Shown: positions 23,876 through 24,993 of the stretch, in pieces
Position numbering within the stretch: the first letter of the stretch is position 1
Layout of the letters: each line of letters opens with the position of its first letter
Assembly: GCA_048061315.1 (NCBI GenBank)
Contig: JBGMRJ010000040.1
Location: 1 to 24,993, forward strand
Direction: 5' to 3'
DNA: 24,993 bases
Source: CAYQUC01 sp048061315
Lineage (GTDB): Bacteria; Pseudomonadota; Gammaproteobacteria; UBA6429; Thiohalophilaceae
The notes under the pieces: generated by a model
Seen by the model: only the letters and a program-made list of their open reading frames with translations
Database searches by the model: none
Told to the model about the DNA's origin: nothing
Position numbers and translations under genes: made by a program

Positions 23876-24730
23876 ATGTCAAATGAAAATAATTATTTAT
23901 ATATCGTTGCAACGCCAATTGGTAATTTAACGGATATCACGCATCGTGCAATCGAGATTTTATCAAAAGTTGATTTAATTGCTGCCGAAGATACCCGTCA
24001 TAGCCGTAAATTATTGTCTCATTATGGTATTAGCACTAAAACAACTGCTTTACACGATCATAACGAGACTACGGCACATTCCAAACTTCTCGAGTTTATC
24101 AAGAATGGCCATTCAATTGCCTTAATATCCGATGCCGGTACGCCGTTAATCAGTGATCCTGGCTATATATTAGTACAACAAGCGAAAGCACAAGGAATTC
24201 GTGTTATTCCAATACCCGGGCCATCAGCTTTAATATCCGCACTATCCGCATCCGGATTACCATCGGATAAGTTTTGTTTTTACGGCTTTCTCCCTGCAAA
24301 ACAACTCGCCAGACACGAACTTCTGGAAAGCATTAAAGAACTCGAAGCCACTTCTATATTTTACGAATCGCCTCACCGAATATTAGCCTGCCTTGACACC
24401 ATGCTACAGGTCTTCGAACCCAGCAGACAGATCTGTTTAGCCCGTGAACTGACTAAATCATTTGAAACCATTCGGCTAGACGAAATACAGCACCTCTATA
24501 ATTGGGCAAAAGCGGACCCAAACCAACAAAAAGGCGAAATTGTGTTATTAGTTAAGGGGCATAAAACACCGAAAAGTCAGGAAATTAGTACGGCCGATGT
24601 CACTATCCTGAAATTACTGATGACTGAATTAAGTATTAAAAAAGCCGCCAGTTTAACCGCCAAAATCACCGGATCGGCAAAGAACGCTTTATATACCGAG
24701 GCATTAAAGCTGAAAAAACAGGAAGATTAA
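23876..24730 (+). CDS. rsmI: 16S rRNA (cytidine1402-2'-O)-methyltransferase RsmI
   Basis: RsmI methylates the ribose of C1402 in 16S rRNA using SAM, in the decoding centre. The 284 residues show the tetrapyrrole-methylase fold: LYIVATPIGNLTDITHRAIE at the start, AAEDTRHSRKLLSHYGI, ALISDAGTPLISDPGYILV, PGPSALISALSASGLPSDKFCFYGFLP, and FYESPHRI. Length is normal. It diverges from lpoA and precedes rnpB, both usual in this class. Confidence 0.96.
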   Translation: MSNENNYLYIVATPIGNLTDITHRAIEILSKVDLIAAEDTRHSRKLLSHYGISTKTTALHDHNETTAHSKLLEFIKNGHSIALISDAGTPLISDPGYILVQQAKAQGIRVIPIPGPSALISALSASGLPSDKFCFYGFLPAKQLARHELLESIKELEATSIFYESPHRILACLDTMLQVFEPSRQICLARELTKSFETIRLDEIQHLYNWAKADPNQQKGEIVLLVKGHKTPKSQEISTADVTILKLLMTELSIKKAASLTAKITGSAKNALYTEALKLKKQED

Positions 24731-24740
24731 AAATTAATTT

Positions 24741-24879
24741 TTGGCCGCAAACGCGCAAGAACGCCAAGAAAAGCCTATTTTAAGATTTCTAATTTCTCAG
24801 ATTCTAACTCAGATTTAAAATTAGATTAGCACTACGAATAAACACTCATTTTTCTTTTCCTTTGCGCCTTTGCGGCAAA
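24741..24879. repeat. Inverted-repeat element between rsmI and rnpB
   Basis: The left arm (24741-24773) begins TTGGCCGCAAACGCGCAAG and ends CCAAGAAAAG. The reverse complement of the right arm (24854-24879) reads TTTGCCGCAAAGGCGCAAAG then GAAAAG. The outer part of the arms is nearly identical, with gaps further in. About 80 bases of AT-rich sequence lie between. The CGCAAAGGCGCAAAG type of word recalls dispersed intergenic repeats I have seen in other bacterial genomes, but copy number here is unknown. Confidence 0.55.
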
Positions 24880-24898
24880 TAGATTTTTGGTTTAAAAT
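24870..24898 (+). promoter_or_regulatory. Candidate rnpB promoter overlapping the repeat arm
   Basis: TAAAAT at 24893-24898 (five of six) is preceded at 17 bases by TTGCGG at 24870-24875 (three of six). Transcription would start near 24905, which agrees with the first base of the recognisable RNase P RNA. The -35 lies inside the right arm of the inverted repeat. Confidence 0.45.
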
Positions 24899-24904
24899 CA
24901 CCTC

Positions 24905-24993
24905 CGAGTCGGCCAAGATAGTCGCCAGGTGTTAACATCTGGAGGAAAGTCCGGGCTCCATAGGGTAAAGTGCCAGGTAACGCCTGGGAGATG
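24905..24993 (+). ncRNA. rnpB: RNase P RNA, class A, 5' part (truncated by window end)
   Basis: RNase P RNA is the catalytic RNA that trims the 5' ends of tRNA precursors. The conserved block GGAGGAAAGTCCGGGCTCC with CATAGGG after it is the P4-forming region, and GTGCCAGGTAACGCCTGG further on matches the E. coli sequence as I remember it. The start GAGTCGGCC and TAGTCGCC match the P1/P2 strands. P3 is short here: CCAGGTG and CATCTGG around a TTAA loop. Only about 89 nt are in the window. Confidence 0.95.

Noticed and set aside
23718..23918. Minus-strand ORF reading through the N gap
   Set aside because: Half of the translation is unknown residues from the 100 N, and it overlaps the rsmI start; there is no evidence for a gene.

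Overview
The window is an AT-rich stretch of a Gammaproteobacterium chromosome. The signs are the lipopolysaccharide export and Kdo block running into rpoN, an mla phospholipid-transport operon ahead of ibaG-murA, the petABC-sspAB order, lpoA-yraN-SIS divergent from rsmI, and rnpB directly after rsmI. The order resembles what I remember of Pseudomonas-type chromosomes, but base composition and several missing genes point to another lineage. I cannot name a genus. All protein genes look intact except those cut by the window edges. I saw no insertion sequence, prophage, CRISPR array or tRNA. The sequence carries a 100-base N gap at 23737-23836.

Region 1 (1-5554, minus strand): a small zinc-ribbon gene, mlaA, a yrbG-type Na+/Ca2+ exchanger gene, kdsD, kdsC, lptC, lptA, lptB and the first codons of rpoN. 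These make Kdo precursor and move LPS to the outer membrane. Region 2 (5695-12762, plus strand), divergent from region 1: a DUF72-like gene, mlaF, mlaE, mlaD, mlaB, ibaG, murA, hisG, hisD. Together regions 1 and 2 hold MlaA and MlaFEDB, but there is no mlaC between mlaD and mlaB.

Region 3 (12763-15484): a 337-bp non-coding stretch, a secreted Sel1-repeat protein, a DegS/AlgW-type periplasmic protease on the minus strand and a Nif3-family protein. Region 4 (15485-19330, plus): petA, petB and petC of the cytochrome bc1 complex with a clear terminator, then sspA and sspB.

Region 5 (19367-23664, minus): lpoA, yraN, a GmhA/DiaA SIS protein and a GlcD-type FAD oxidoreductase, tightly packed. Region 6 (23876-24993, plus): rsmI, a non-coding inverted-repeat element, and the first ~89 nt of RNase P RNA, cut by the window end.

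Most of this is conserved core genome. The less ordinary points are the remodelled mla locus (mlaA and a zinc-ribbon gene present, mlaC absent, DUF72-like gene leading the operon), a Leu-Glu repeat tail on MlaA, a PLWY in place of PEWY in cytochrome b, a tiny ORF abutting petA, and the inverted-repeat element next to rnpB.
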